Shown here one piece after another: positions 23,713-34,520 of a DNA stretch of 64,000 nucleotides. Location: positions 15,004,255-15,068,254 of the forward strand of contig CM068317.1 of assembly GCA_034766995.1 (NCBI GenBank). Reading direction: 5' to 3'. The notes beneath the pieces are model-generated. The model did no database searches and was not told the origin of the DNA. It saw only the letters and a program-made list of their open reading frames with translations. The stretch's first letter is position 1. Each line of letters opens with the position of its first letter. The DNA is from Acanthacorydalis orientalis. Lineage: Eukaryota; Arthropoda; Insecta; Megaloptera; Corydalidae. Position numbers and translations under genes: made by a program.

Positions 23713-24613
23713 ACAAGGCGAAAATACGACTTCGAAAATTGACTTTGGGACCAAACTTCGTGTAGTGATAGGGTGCCTCAAAGGTATTAATATAGTAACG
23801 TACTAGCTCGCGTTATAGAGCCATTTTCAAGAAAAAAGGCTCCAAAGTTTCCACATCAGACACGAGAGAAAAATTTTTAATCTTTGTCAACTACGTTGCT
23901 AGCTGGTAGGTAGCGAGCCGGCTCGAAGTGTCTAATGTGTCAGATTCGAATCTCGTTCGATTCATGCAGTTTTTTTTCTTCACTTTTAATGCATTTTATT
24001 AAAAAAAATATTTAAATAAAGAAGAAATAACATTTTCTTCCAATTGTCTTTCAAAAAAAGGCTCTTTTTTAAATTTTTACAATTTTATTTCAGAAAATGA
24101 TTTTTTCTCGAATTTCTTTAATTTTTAGCGTTATTTTGCAAACATATTCGTATATTAAAGTGTTCATGTTTGTAAAATAATGCAAAAAATTTAAAAAATC
24201 GTGAAAAAATCATTTTCTGAAATAAAATTGTAAATATTCAAAAAAGAGCGTTTTTCGAAAGAAAATTGCAAGAAAATGTTATTTCATCTTTATTTAAATA
24301 TTTTTTCAATTAAATTATTAAAAGCATTAAATAATTATTCAGTGAAGGGAAAAAACTGCATGAATCGAGCGAGACTCAAATCTGACACGTTAGACACTTG
24401 AAGCCGATTCGCTGCCACCCAGCTATAAACCTAGTTTCCAAAGCTTAAAAAGTTTTCTCTCGTAAGCCTAATGCGGAAACTTTGGAGCCTTGTTTCTCGA
24501 AAATGGCTCTACAGTGCGAGCTAGTACGTTACTATATTAATACTTTTGGTGTACCCTACCACCACACAAAGTTTGGTCCAAAGTCAATTTCTGAGGTTGT
24601 AACCCTCCCCTTG
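23713..24613. mobile_element. 901-bp foldback (palindromic) element in the piggyBac gene
   Basis: The two halves are inverted copies: the left arm runs from ACAAGG through AATTGACTTTGGGACCAAAC, CTCCAAAGTTTCC and TTCATGCAG toward a centre near 24160, and the right arm repeats these in reverse to CCCCTTG. Flanks are TA (23711-23712, 24614-24615). Removing the element and one TA joins CTTTTACTA to AGCTCAAAA, restoring the conserved piggyBac reading ILLLSSKY, so the boundaries are firm. It has no protein-coding frame. Confidence 0.9.
23900..23977 (+). promoter_or_regulatory. tRNA-like Pol III promoter candidate, left arm
   Basis: TAGCTGGTAGG (23900-23910) resembles an A box and GATTCGAATCTCG (23943-23955) resembles a B box about 30 nt downstream, followed by a T8 run (23970-23977) that could terminate Pol III. 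The right arm carries the same three features on the minus strand (TAGCTGGGTGG, GATTTGAGTCTCG, T6). The T-arm stem does not pair well, so this is not a tRNA gene; activity is inferred only. Confidence 0.4.
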
Positions 24614-25186
24614 TAAGCTCAAAATATATCTGTCAAAATCGAAAACATCGTAAAGCGAATACCTGAAACAGTAGAATCTAATAATAATATTAAATTCGAT
24701 GTAGACATGACTGACCAAATGTCGAGAAAGTATAGTGTAAAATCGAAATCTTGTAGATGGTCTCTTCAAATTGTCTTCAACATTGTTGATTTAGCTGGTA
24801 TCAATGCATGTGTTCTGTACAAAGAAGCAACTGGAGAAAATATATCAAAACAAGAATTCTTATTTCAACTAGAAGAATATTTTTTCCATGGAACACCAGG
24901 AATTGCAAAAAGAAAAGAAGGAAAACATGTAGGGAACATCAGTAATCTAAGTAATATTTCATATTTACGAAAAACATGCCAAATAGGATATAGTAAAGAT
25001 AATAAAACTATCAAAACTTGTATGAAGTGCAAAAAATATGTCTGCGGAAAATGCATAATGGAAAAACCCATCTGAAAAAAATGCGGTCTAGAAAATTAAA
25101 TATTTATCAATTATCTCTAAATTAAAAAAAATGAATTTGTTTTTTTCCCGTTTTAGTTAAAAATAAAAAATATTTTTATTATATTA

Positions 25187-26269
25187 TTGGGTGTTGGAAT
25201 TAATTCGTAACGTTTTCTTCTTGAAAAAAGATTGTTTATTTTAAATCAAATTGAAAAAACGTATCATTCAAAGTATTGTCTATCGTTAACCACTACTTTT
25301 TTCCATATTTCGGGCAGGAGACGAATACCATGTCGGGAGAACGCCTCGTCTTTAGATGCAATCCCCGAATCGACCCATTTTTTGCAATCTTCATAAAAAT
25401 TGAGCTTCTGCCCAGGATAGGCCACGACTCATCAATCGAAACAAGTGGTAATCAGAGGCTGGGGTAGGATTTCCTATTTGAGCGTTTCCAAGTATGTTTT
25501 GACCGGTTTTGCGACTTACGGACGAGCACTGTCGTGCTGCAAAATCACATTGTTGTGTCTTTCAAAGTATTTCGGCCGTTTTTCCTTCAATGCACGGCTC
25601 AAGCGCATCAAATGTAGTCGATAGTGATCCCCAGTGATGGTTTTATTCTGTTCGAGCAGCTCATAGTAGATCACACCCTTATAATCCCACCAAATACAAA
25701 GCATGAGCTTGGATCCATGGATATTTTGCTTCGCCACTGGTGTTGATGGTTGGCCGGTCTTAACCCATGACTTTTTGCGCTTGAAATTGTCGTAATCGAT
25801 CCACTTTTCATCGCCCGTAACAATTTGTTGCAAAAATCTCTTCCTTTTCTCCCGTTAAAGCAGCAGTTCGCAGGTGGAAAAACGCCTTTCAACGTCTCTC
25901 GGTTTCAATTCGTATGGGACCAACTTTCTTTGCTTTTGGATCATTCCCATTGCTTTAAGGCGTTTCCTACCGTTAAAAAGTCAACTCCCAACGATTCAGA
26001 CAATTCTTGAAGTGTTTGACATGGGTCTTCATTAAGCAATGCCTCCAATTCTTCGTCGTCGAACTTTTTCGGCTGTTCAGGTCGTTCCTTGTCTTCCAAG
26101 TCGAAATCACCACTTTTAAAACGTGCCAACCAGTTCCAACACGTTTGCTCAGCTAGAGCATGATCACCATAAACTTCCACTAAAATACGACGACTTTCGG
26201 TAGCACTTTTTTTCATGTTAAAGTAATGAAGTAAAACTCCCCTCAAAAACAATTAATTCCAACACCTAA
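25187..26269 (-). mobile_element. mariner element, mauritiana type, copy 2
   Basis: The left end TTGGGTGTTGGAATTAATTC is identical to the copy at 827. The right end keeps only AATTAATTCCAACACCTAA, because a deletion joins internal AATT to the TIR at shared AATT, removing the outer part of the N-terminal side. TA flanks both ends (25185-25186, 26270-26271). It sits in the 3' part of the piggyBac at 22234-26429, after the transposase stop, so it arrived after that element. Confidence 0.93.
25264..26218 (-). pseudogene. mariner transposase (mauritiana type), broken
   Basis: The N-terminal half is well preserved on the minus strand: NMKKSATESRRILVEVYGDH, TCWNWLARFKSGDFDLEDKE and LNEDPCQTLQELSESLGVD cover both helix-turn-helix units. 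The middle (25833-25516) reads IVTGDEKWIDYDNFKRKKSW, LMLCIWWDYKGVIYYELLE and VILQHDSARP, with the first two catalytic Asp residues. Relative to copy 1, a deletion of about 28 bp near 25458 removes the segment encoding YSPDIAPS(D/N), including the third catalytic position. Frameshifts occur near 25940 and 25840. The first ~12 codons were lost with the TIR-side deletion. Confidence 0.92.
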
Positions 26270-26433
26270 TATTTTTTTAATATTATCTAAAAGTTATTTA
26301 GTGCATCATTTCCCATATTAAATTGATAATTATCTACATTCAACTCGGAAAAATATGACCTTTATTTCATAACTGGTCATTGGACCGGTTATGGTAGAAA
26401 TAGGCATATAAGTGCCGGTACGTTCAGTGTTAA

Positions 26434-27219
26434 GTAAAGTATGTTTTATATTTTTTTGAAAATTAACGGCAGATGTTAGTTCTTTCTACATTGAAATCTA
26501 TACTAATCAATATTCATATAATAATCTAATAAAATCTTTTATCTATTATTTCAGCAAGTTTAATATAACTTCCATAATTATTCTCATCAAATTCTATTTC
26601 ACATCAAGTCTTTCTAGCTGAAATATTTTTTACCATAAATAGAATAATAAATCAGTATTTTCACAAATTCGTCCGTGATCATTTTATGTCATTGCATTAT
26701 AAGTTCTTTCGCGAAAAATTCTAGAGACACTAGTCCTAAAATTTTTGAGTCGGTATGATTAGAGAAAATTTGCTGAGTTTGCTGTACAAAACCATGAAAT
26801 ATGAATAGGCTGGAGATTCTAGGCACTGAAAAAGGTCGCGCTCTCTTACTAGCTCGTCAATGTCGAGAGACGTTGCTTGTTAACAACTCAGTTGCCGCCT
26901 TCCTATGAACCTTCAAATAATATTTATCTGGTTTTGACAGCAATTATTGATGAAATGCAAATCTATTTTTAAGTAACACTAACTGTCTATCTATAGACAC
27001 ATTGTCGCTTTCTTTGTAATATTTTCAATTTTTTTATTAAAGAAATCCAAATATTCTTTAATAAGTGAAAAATTTACCTTAGACTTTACAATTAGATTGA
27101 ATCGACTTGTTATTAAAATCCAAAATATAGTATAGTGATGTTTCTATTTTTATAATTTTGTTCAGTTTTCATATTTTTGTATCAAATTATTTTTCAACAT
27201 GCACGTGAGAAATATGAAA
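26434..27219. other. AT-rich stretch without a recognised gene
   Basis: A moderately GC-richer patch at 26800-26910 has no recognisable frame. Otherwise A/T-rich. Confidence 0.45.
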
Positions 27220-27370
27220 TATGAAGTAAGAAAATAATTGCTGTTTTTGTCTTCTGAATTCTAACCTTAATTTTTTCAATAAAAGTGTTATTTCATCGTA
27301 TTCGTGTTAATATAATTTTAAAGTATATTTTTCGATTTGTATTTTGGTAACATCGACATTAGTTTTATTG
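27220..27370 (+). mobile_element. truncated 5' end of a cecropia-type mariner derivative
   Basis: Matches the family's 5' untranslated region (AAAATAATTGCTG, TTTTTGTCTTCTGAATTC, TTTCATCGTATTCGTG, GTAACATCGACATTAG). It stops before the coding segment; the outermost TIR bases are missing. Confidence 0.75.
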
Positions 27371-28594
27371 GACCAGTCGTTGGACCAGTGGTGACGAATC
27401 GGCGCAAAAAGACCTGCTAATTTTTTTAAAATTTTTTCGCCAACTGCTACAATACTCGTTTCAAACATCTATAGAACGTGAAGAACGCATCGCTTCTGGT
27501 TGAAATTTCGCATATACTGTTTGAAGAATGACACTTGATAGCTGTGACGTTACCAAATGAATGGTGGCGCCACATCTTAGAAATTTACCAAACTTATCAA
27601 ACGACCCTTGTTTATAAGAGAACCAGTGTTAAATGTGTTAAAATGTATAGTAAATACGTTTTTATGAAAACAAATTAGTGAATGTTCAACAGAAAATAAT
27701 ATAAATATCATGAAAACTGATGGTACAAAACAGAAAACTTATATTCTGAAACATATATCTAGATGTGTTGATTTACTTTGTGTAACATCTGTAATTGGTA
27801 TTATCGTTAGAAACGAGAAACGAAAAAGTTTCAAAGCGATAAGACTCTCTTTCTATAATGGAAGTGCGTTCGGGCGGCTTGTTTTTAAACACTTATTGTG
27901 ATTTCACGCATCCCGTTTAAAGTTTAATAAGTATTCCTCGAACGAAATGTCACTTGAAATCCGTGTTGACACGTCTCTCTGTACGCAACGGAGCGCAAGT
28001 TTTCCGCCACCAGGAGAATTTTACATCACCTTCTGCACTGAATACATAATCAACGTTAGTACGCGCGGAATTATTATTACTATCATTCTTGACGAAAAGT
28101 TTCATCTGAGATTCCGCCGACACGAATACTGACGTGTATCTTGATGAGCCGGACGTGTGCAGATGGGTGAAAATATGGCTGGACAAATAACATTTCGTTC
28201 AGCTGCGAATTTTTATTATGTAAATAATCATCCGTGTAACTGTTTGCTTAAACGTTTTTTTCGATAATCATTGGTGTTAGCTCCAACACTTTTTGAACGA
28301 AAAAATAAATAATATACATATCTAAAAAATAAACAGTTATTTTTGTCTTATGATAATAATCAGTCGAATTTCTACAGAGAAAAATGTCGCGGTTATTAAT
28401 CTGAAATAACAGTATCGAGAATGTTGATTCCATTAGTTTTATTTTATAAATATTACAACTTTACCTTTTCCATTTTGTTTTACAATATTGTGTTGATATA
28501 TTTTTTTTTTTTTTTGATTTATTTGATCTCTACGAACAGTTTGATCTAATTATGAAACTGAATAGAAATAAAATCATAAGATACTTCTGTGTAA
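27371..28594. other. mixed-complexity stretch without a recognised gene
   Basis: A GC-richer segment at 27371-27600 contains GGTGGCGCCAC near 27570 but no protein motif. A possible inverted-repeat element is at 27940-28200. A T16 run lies at about 28499-28516. The open frame at 27710-27901 is unrecognised. Confidence 0.4.
27940..28200. repeat. inverted-repeat-bounded GC-richer block
   Basis: GAACGAAATGT at 27940-27950 is exactly inverted at 28190-28200 (ACATTTCGTTC). The 261-bp interior is open on both strands for most of its length and richer in G+C than its surroundings. No known motif is visible. It could be a small MITE or a gene fragment. Confidence 0.4.
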
Positions 28595-29821
28595 TACGAG
28601 GGTAGAGTGATAATTACCCGTGTTTGACAAGAGATGGCACCACTGATATTAGACTGCCATACCTTTTAACAGTATTATCTTTCAAATTACTGCTTTCAAA
28701 GTTTAAGCACAATATGTTAATCAGCTTAGATTCGATAGTCATTCAAAGTAAGCAAATATTGCTCTTTTTTAAATTTGGAAAAAATCAGTATCGGTTAATG
28801 ATTAGATTTTTGTTTTTGGATCGGAAAACTTGTGCAGAAATTAATGAAAAGCTACACACTGTGTACGGGGACTCTGCAATTTCGATGACAACAGTCAGAT
28901 ATTGGTTCAATGAATTTAAACGTGGTCGTACAAGCGTTTGTGATGAAGAACATCCAGGTCGTTCAATTGAGGTGAATACTGAAGAGATAATTGTAAAAAT
29001 TTATGGCATTGTTTTAAATGATCGTAAAATTATATTGTATGAGATAGTTGAAGTAGTAGGCATCTCAGATGAACGTGTACCGAACATATTACATGAACAT
29101 TTGTATAAAGAAAAGTTTTCTGCCAGACGGGTGGTGCTTTGACTCACAATCGACCAAAAACGAATATAAATGAACATTTCAAAGGAGGGTTTAACGATGT
29201 TTAAACGTAACCGACATGAATTTTTACGTCAATAAATAACCGTTGATAAAACATGAATCCATCACCATACATCTGAAACGAAAGAGAAGTCAAAACAATG
29301 GACTTCTTCCGGCGAATGTGTATTAAAGAAGGCAAAAGTTATTGCATCAGCTGGAATGGTTATTGCGACTGTTTTGTGGAATGCTTGTGAAATATTACTA
29401 ATCGACTATCTTGAAAAAGGTAAAATAATAACAGAAGCCTACTATAGATCATTATTTGATCAGCTGAATGATTAAATCAAAAAAGTCCTCATTTGGCAAA
29501 GAAAAAATTGTTCCTCTTTCTGGACAATGCACTGGCAAACAAATGTGATACATTGAAACGTTGAGAAAATTAAAGTAGGTGAATTTATATTACGTTCGGG
29601 ATCATTTACGTCTAATTATGTCTAGTTCAATATAGAAATTTGAGAGCCTACATTTTAAAATACATTTTCAAAACTCTGAAGCGAATCAAATTTGATATTT
29701 CCGCATCCCCTTACGGATCAGAACTAAAACCATCTGATTTCCATTTATTTCAATCACTCAAGTGTAATTCCGAAGGAAAGAATTTCAAGGGAAAGTATTG
29801 TTCTATATAACCTCAAAAAAT
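28595..29821 (+). mobile_element. irritans-type mariner, right end lost
   Basis: The left end TACGAGGGTAGAGTGATAAT resembles the TIR of the irritans-type element at 12577 (TACG[T/A]GGG). Transposase homology runs to about 29800, but no matching right TIR is found: a cecropia-type mariner begins at about 29822. The right end was probably removed by deletion or by insertion of its neighbour. Confidence 0.82.
28798..29800 (+). pseudogene. irritans-type mariner transposase, broken
   Basis: A long open segment (28798-29140) reads MIRFLFLDRKTCAEINEKLH, TTVRYWFNEFKRGRTSVCDE and YEIVEVVGISDERVPNILHE, the full DNA-binding part. Then frames alternate: NRHEFLRQ, VDKT-stop-IHHHTSETKEKS (catalytic Asp kept, Trp is a stop), SAGMVIATVLWNA and LIDYLEKGKIITEAYYRSLF. 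The second catalytic site reads FLFLDNALANKCD. The third (SELKPSDFHLFQSLK) keeps its Asp, but about 100 bp of foreign sequence lies between them near 29580-29680. Non-functional. Confidence 0.9.
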
Positions 29822-30792
29822 CAAATTCGAGCTATTTTGTAGTATGAGTTTCAATTTGGACCTTAAGCAACAGAAACTGCTCGAAATATTAAATTTGTTT
29901 TTGGCGAAAAGTCAATAAGAGAACATACAGCTCAACACTGGTACTAAAAATTTCGTAATGGAAAACCTTTGATGATAAGGAGGGACATGGACGTCCTTCA
30001 GCTATAGACAATAATGAATTAGGAACCATTATTGAACCGGACACATGTAAAACAACTTGAGAAGTAGTAGAAGAACTCAATTTTTATCATTCAACAGTTG
30101 TTTGACATTTGAGTCTAATTGGAAAAACAAAAAAGCTGGATAAATAGGTGCCGTATGAAGTCTTCGCTGAGCTTTTTTTGCATAACAAAAATGATCCCGT
30201 TCTTGATCGCATTGTCACATGTGATTAAAAGTGGATTCTCTACAACAATAGGAAATATTTATCACAGTGACTAGACCGAGGAGAAGCACCAAAACGGTTT
30301 ACTGAACCACAGCTTTATGAAAAAAAGATTATGATCTCTCTTTTGATGTCGGAAAGTGGTATCATTCACTACAACTTTTTACATTGTCAGGAAATTGAAA
30401 AAATGCTTGAGAAGTTGTATCATTTACGGCCAACATTAGTCAATCGAATAGGACCAATTCTTCTTTATTACAACGCCCGACCACATGTCTCACAAACGAC
30501 TTTAAAAATTGAAATGAACTGGGTTATGAAACTTTACGTCACCCACCTTATTACCGACAGATAATAAGACAAGATTTCAAAGATCAAGCATCAGCTCAAA
30601 GCGCTTTCGATGAATTCGTTAATTCCAGGACTCCATAATTCTATTTTATAGGAGTAAACAAACTTGTTTCCCGTTGAGAGAAATGTGCGCAGGCCATTGT
30701 TTTTTATTTTGATTAATAAATATATTTTTTTATGATATATGCGTCTTTATACTCCATACGTAAAAACTGCAAGTATTTTTGCACCAACCTAA
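29822..30792 (+). mobile_element. cecropia-type mariner, left-truncated
   Basis: The right end reverse-complemented reads TTAGGTTGGTGCAAAAATAC and lies next to TA (30793-30794). The left side starts inside the coding region, directly after the irritans-type relic. It is a sister of the element at about 18390-19584: both share a characteristic deletion scar near the third catalytic site. Confidence 0.87.
29835..30715 (+). pseudogene. cecropia-type mariner transposase, broken
   Basis: Readable pieces include ARNIKFVFGEKSIREHTAQH, EGHGRPSAIDNNELGTII, QKFLTEPQLYEKKIMISLLM (degraded), ESGIIHYNFLHCQEIEKM and LVNRIGPILLYYNARPHVSQ. At the second catalytic site the sequence reads LLYYNARPH, with Tyr in place of Asp. 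The third site is removed by the shared TTATTACCGACAGAT scar followed by a further deletion to AATAAGACAAGATTTC. The tail NSRTP and INKLVSR can be recognised. No active protein is possible. Confidence 0.87.
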
Positions 30793-33700
30793 TATATAGG
30801 TTTGCATCAGTAGTAGTATTATTCAGTTGTTTTTTTTTTAATAAATAAACAACACGTTATTTTCGAACTGGTCCATTTACTGTGAAGGTCTTGAAGGAGG
30901 TCCATCCTTCAAATTAGTCTTGTCAAGAGGAAAATTCTTAATTTTTTTTCTCTATGAGTTAAAATATAGTTTTCCCTACAACAATCATTATAAATTTGTT
31001 TTAGTTATCGATAGATATATGTGTGAAGCTTTTCAGCTATAAGAGAAACATATGTTGCTTTCATGATTGTGATATAATGTCTGTACAGAACTTATACGAC
31101 CCGTGGTACCACTATAAGTGACTCAAGCTATTGGTATCGAAAGATAAAACGGCCTGAGAAATCTGGTCTAAACACATGACATGATTAAATGGCCACACGG
31201 AGCCGACTACTTCATCGCGAACCAAAAATCCGAATTGACAATTTCTAGCTATAACTAGCTCTGATAATGTAACCTACTTCCCCGAGGGATCATCGATCTC
31301 AAGTACGAGTCATGGATCCTATACTCGGTACTCGTTTACTACACGTCCACCATAAATGTGTATACACAACTCCGTTTTTATTCTCATAATTTACTGTTTA
31401 CTGCAGCTCGACTGATGCAACTAAGCAGAATTTTCTCGTGATAACAAAACGCACACAATGCGCATATGAAAAACACACTCGTTATCAAAAGTTATGAGCT
31501 TGATTGCAAACATTTTAGTCTCTTTTTGTATATTATTAAAATTGTTATATAATTATGCTAAATTTGATTTGAGAATTAAATTCGATTATCGGAAAATGTC
31601 ATAATTTTGTTAATTGTGTATTTGTAATTTTTATAATTGTAAAGATTAAGAAAACGTTTTTACATAAAGATATTTTTTTTAGATTCTTTATGATTTTCTT
31701 TGAAAAATAATAAATGTAAACGACAAGTACAAAAAGGATTTGTTCGTCTGTTATTTTATTTTCATATTACTTGCAATAAAGTAATATTTCAAGAAGCAAA
31801 ACTTTAATTACTTGTTTATTAGAAAAGAATCAAGGATTGAAATCGAATCAAAATAACGCTGAGTTTCGATTCTATCGTTTATTTTAATTTAGCTAATGGT
31901 TTCATTCCAAGGAATTTTTTGGGTTTCGGTTTAGTTTAGATTTCAGTTTTTAAAAGTATACGTTCGATAACTAACTAACAAAAAGACAGTTAATAATAAT
32001 AATTATCTTTATGTTATTTACGAATAATAAATAATGTAATTATTCATTAATCATTATAAAAAAATAACGAAATAAATTTCTGAAACACATGTTTTAGAGA
32101 ATACATTATTTATTATTTTTTTGTTTCACACATTTCTAAAATTTTTTAAAAACACTTGAAAGCTATTGAATTCCTGATAGACCATATAAATTATTTGTCC
32201 TTATTGAAGAAATTGAGTCTAACACTGGAATTGACTCGAAATTGTGCTTTTCCAAAACCTATTCTTTCATGCTTTCATTTAGAGAAGTGTCTTTTAGAAT
32301 CCTTCCCTTTGGATTTTCCAGTCCATTCACTTTTCAGACAGAAAGATTATTATGGTTTATCAGTATTTCAGTAGCTTTCATGTATTTTTAAAAAATTGCA
32401 GAAATGCGTAAAATAAAAAAAAATAAAAAATGTATTTTCTAAAACCAGTAATATTGTAAAGTCCGAAGACTTGGAATTCAGAAACTTGAGACTTCTGTAT
32501 TGTGAAAAGATTGTAAAATTTCTGATTTTCGACTCGAACCAATTCTTTCAAATAAGCAATATTTCTTTCAACTTCCGCATAGTTGATTTAACTATGTATT
32601 TTTTAATTATATGCACTTATTACTCATGCTTATTACAAATATAAAATATGGAGCGTTTTCACCATTCATTTAATGTGTTTAATTATGGTTAAATATTTAT
32701 TTGTAGCATGGTGAGAATACTGATTAATATTGAAAATTTTATTTTTCAAAAAGAAGTAAAAACAAGAACAAAAATTTTGATACGGAAATTTCAAATTCCC
32801 TCTCCCCCTCGAAAAATTCAATGTTTAATTAAAACCAATATAAACTAGTTCCCACTTTTTTTTGATTTTGGTTTCAGTTTTTCTTTCTTTAAAAATAATG
32901 TTTTCGGTTACTGAAATCAATCAGTTTTTACTGGTTACGGTTTCAATCCTTGAAAATAATTCTAAAAGTAGTGCCAAAAAATTTGTAATAAATTTAAAAA
33001 AGTAATAATAACAATAAAACATAGATAGAAAAATTATTCAGACATTTTCACTCTATGTAGGTAATATACACAGAAGAAGATGAGGAACTGTACAAAATAA
33101 ACAAGGTAATAATATTAATCTACAATTAGAATATTATTCACCAGTGTGACGACATTTTGCTAAAAAATAGCTGTGATCGAAAACATACGAAAGTTATGAA
33201 CGTGAGACATTTCTATTTGCAAAGAAAGATGTATGTATAAATATTTAATAAAAATGTCTGGTTAGTAAAACATATTAAATAAAAATAAACCACTACATGA
33301 CATTCAAGACTTGCTATCTCTTAGGAAGCGTTACAATAGCGCAAACAAAGTACATTTGTAATTTATAGACTCTTGCATGTATATATATATATCTTATATA
33401 GACTTTGTAAGATTCTTCACACTGGAATCGAATATTTTCAAATGCATGAAAAATGACAATGCTTGAACAATATAAAACAGAATGAACGATCTGCAGAATT
33501 TTGAAAAATCAAGGTAATAAACCGTACATCAGTGAAATAAAAAGAAAGAATCCTTGTGAATGGCTAAATATTACGAAGACACGCCGGTGGAATTTTAGAA
33601 AAGTAATTTATTTTTCAACAAAAAAAAGTTCAGTCTATCTGAATCTGATGGCTGGAAGTAGGGCGTAAAAATTGTTACTCGAAAAAGAAAATATTAATGT

Positions 33701-34520
33701 AAATGTGAAATATAGTAGCCAATATACAGGGGCGGCAAAAAATTTAAAGGCTAACAAAAAAGACATGGTAAATGCTTTTTAAAAGTTTACCACATGATCT
33801 AAAAGTGCATGGAATACAGTTTATTTTCCATTGATTTCCAATATGATATCGTTTAGATTAGTGGTGGCAAACCTTTTTATGTACGCGTGCCAAAAATTTC
33901 CAAATAACCTTTATCCAGTAACTGACATGCCGGGCAGTTAATAATAGGGGAACAATATAAAAAAATTATTATTGCGAAATTTTATTAGGTTTAAAAAATA
34001 ACAGAATTTCATAAAAAATTAACACAACTTTTACAAAAATCAACATCAATTAATGAGATTTTTGTTGTACATTGGAACCAAATCCTGTAATCAGGTTCGT
34101 GTTTCGTCATACAAAACATTTTCTGATCATAAATATACAATAAATCATTATTGGTCATTCTTGATTATTATTTATGTGGAGTTCGATGGGATATACCATC
34201 ATCTTCAGAGTACCAACATCCAGAAAAATCTACAAATGTATTAATATGCGAATGAGAAATGAGTAAATATAAATAAAATGCTAAAGTAAATTTCGAATAA
34301 GGCTAATCTCAAGACCGCATTAAGTTAAAAATAAACCAAAATTTATATAAAAATGGTACAACTTTTGACAAGATTACCAATAAATAGTTTTTAACCTCTA
34401 ACAGATGCCAATATAATATTTTTATTTTTACAATGTTAGTATGTAAACATATAAGAATGCAAATACTTCTTAAACTGTGTAAATATATATATTATATATA
34501 TATGTATATACATATATATA
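30793..34520. other. long quiet AT-rich region
   Basis: No recognisable gene. 31070-31450 is more complex but has no long frame. At 33860-33902 the sequence AGTGGTGGCAAACC...CGTGCCAAAAATTTCC resembles the terminal sequence of hAT-type repeats, and 34095-34215 matches a dispersed repeat also seen at 19655, 20055 and 45140. A short (TA)n tract closes the region at about 34485-34520. Confidence 0.45.
33860..34240 (+). repeat. hAT-like dispersed repeat copy
   Basis: Starts with GTGGTGGCAAACCTTTTTA, a start typical of hAT-derived repeats, and contains the shared core (TTTCTGATCATAAATATAC, AATAAATCATTATTGGTCAT, TTATTTATGTGG). Partial copies of the core occur near 19655, 20055, 20235 (inverted) and 45140. 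No transposase is seen. Confidence 0.4.

Larger units (their letters stand above)
22871..25074 (+). pseudogene. piggyBac transposase, interrupted and deleted
   Basis: The N-terminus is acidic (DPEDDQIENEDYLF, INDEEGN), followed by PPFHHSFREVSAPYQAKY and IVEHIRKYIEVEAFRVGNKW of the DDE_Tnp_1_7 domain. The region that should hold the first catalytic Asp is missing (junction near 23440). The second catalytic site reads VIENFFTSLSLATKL, with Glu where Asp is expected. The third region (FDVDMTDQMSRKYSVKS, 24695-24740) keeps its Asp, and DLAGINACVLYKEATGE follows. The C-terminus ends in a Cys cluster (TCMKCKKYVCGKC), the zinc-binding tail typical of the family. A 901-bp element separates ILLL from SSKY. 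Inactive. Confidence 0.92.
22234..26429 (+). mobile_element. piggyBac element carrying two later insertions
   Basis: Flanked by TTAA (22230-22233, 26430-26433). The ends CACTAAACATACC and, reverse-complemented, CACTGAACGTACC match at 11 of 13. The span is 4.2 kb, but removing the 901-bp foldback (23713-24613) and the 1083-bp mariner (25187-26269) leaves about 2.2 kb, normal for piggyBac. Subterminal palindromes of the form ACCGGTCAtttGACCGGT lie near both ends (22430, 26364). The transposase reads left to right. Confidence 0.9.

Noticed and set aside
23899..23968. tRNA gene
   Set aside because: A- and B-box-like motifs are present, but no acceptor stem or well-paired T-arm can be drawn, and the sequence is part of a repeated foldback element.
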